A stretch of DNA of 5,406 nt from Candidatus Segatella caccae (lineage in GTDB: Bacteria; Bacteroidota; Bacteroidia; Bacteroidales; Bacteroidaceae): NCBI GenBank assembly GCA_900556395.1, contig USOQ01000102.1, forward strand, positions 1-5,406, written 5' to 3'. Shown here piece by piece: positions 5,094 to 5,406 of this stretch. The notes beneath the pieces were generated by a model, which was not told where the DNA came from, did not search any database, and was given only the letters and a program-made list of their open reading frames with translations. The position numbers were made by a program, and so were the translations under genes. Each line of letters begins with the position of its first letter. Within the stretch, counting starts at the first letter, position 1.

Positions 5094-5406
5094 TTCGTGC
5101 TTTTACACCTTACGGCGTGTGGCAAGTTGTTTTCAACCATCCCTTCGAGATACGTCACTTCTATTCTATTGTCGGATTCCGTCCTATCGTGTGAATAGAG
5201 AGTTCCTTTTCGGACATCTGACTACAAAAGACTCTCAAGGTAGCAGTCATTTACTATTGCACTGCACGATTCAGTCATTCCCTATAGACAACCCGTGTCT
5301 TGGGTACTATGACCTCTGCTGACTTCTCACGACAAGATTTACTCCGTCATGGTACATCGAATGATTCATCTTCACCCATGCGTCCGTGAGACCTCCTCGG
5401 ATAAGG

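Larger units (their letters stand above)
4992..5406 (-). mobile_element. 3' part of a group II intron (class IIC-like), no reverse transcriptase visible
   Basis: Read on the minus strand, the window enters an intron, passes a structured region, then domain V (5093-5062) and domain VI (5059-4995), and leaves at a predicted 3' splice site after ...CCCAAT at 4992. Upstream of domain V, 5326-5303 contains a sequence (GAAGTCAGCAGAGG followed by TCATAGTA) that I recall lying just before the maturase gene in many bacterial group II introns. Only about 210 bases separate it from domain V, far too few for a reverse transcriptase of 400 or more residues, and the frames there are closed by stops. Local hairpins support an RNA: ACGCC-GTAA-GGTGT (5118-5105, a GNRA loop), GTTG-AAAA-CAAC (5137-5126) and TCTATTC/GAATAGA (minus strand, 5199-5160). 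The intron is either an ORF-less form or a copy deleted in domain IV. Its 5' end is outside the window. Confidence 0.75.

Noticed and set aside
5008..5322. Open frame of 104 codons on the + strand
   Set aside because: It runs antisense through group II intron domains V and VI and their structured upstream region, so its codons are explained by RNA structure and it matches no protein family.

Overview
The window looks like part of an integrated mobile element in a gut or oral Bacteroidetes genome. Prevotella or Bacteroides is most likely, but the genus is a guess. Four things support this. Promoter-like sites end in the Bacteroidetes -7 pattern (TAnnTTTG or near it), and starts lack clear Shine-Dalgarno sequences. 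The tyrosine recombinase, excisionase-like and DnaD/DnaC-like proteins resemble those of Bacteroidetes elements. The base composition is moderately AT-rich. All protein genes lie on the + strand.

Layout. Bases 69-824 encode a protein built from four tandem excisionase/MerR-type winged-helix modules. A dense operator-promoter block (825-900) leads into a complete tyrosine recombinase (941-2053), which ends in two hairpin terminators (2076-2160). A separate promoter (around 2219-2226) precedes a two-helix membrane-anchored protein of unknown function (2259-2948). A second copy of the operator-promoter block (2955-3030) leads into a compact three-gene operon: an excisionase-like HTH protein (3060-3425), a DnaD-like replication protein (3428-4138) and a DnaC-like helicase-loader ATPase (4074-4721). 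The ATPase frame is broken by one in-frame TAG at 4395-4397, so it is annotated as a likely pseudogene. About 270 bases of hairpin-rich DNA without a gene follow (4722-4991). The right end, on the minus strand, is the 3' part of a group II intron. Its domain V carries a CGC triad (class IIC-like) and domain VI can be folded, but no reverse transcriptase is encoded in the intron part that is visible.

How the parts may work together (inference). The recombinase gene and the excisionase/replication operon carry the same five-box array of GGTTAT-type hexamers at identical spacing, fused to the same ACTTTG promoter end. One regulator probably controls both, coupling integration or excision to replication. 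The four-module HTH protein encoded directly upstream of the first array is the obvious candidate. No relaxase, capsid, resistance or defence gene is visible, so how the element transfers cannot be told from this window. The most unusual features are the duplicated operator block, the four-module regulator, the amber-interrupted helicase loader and the intron without a visible reverse transcriptase.
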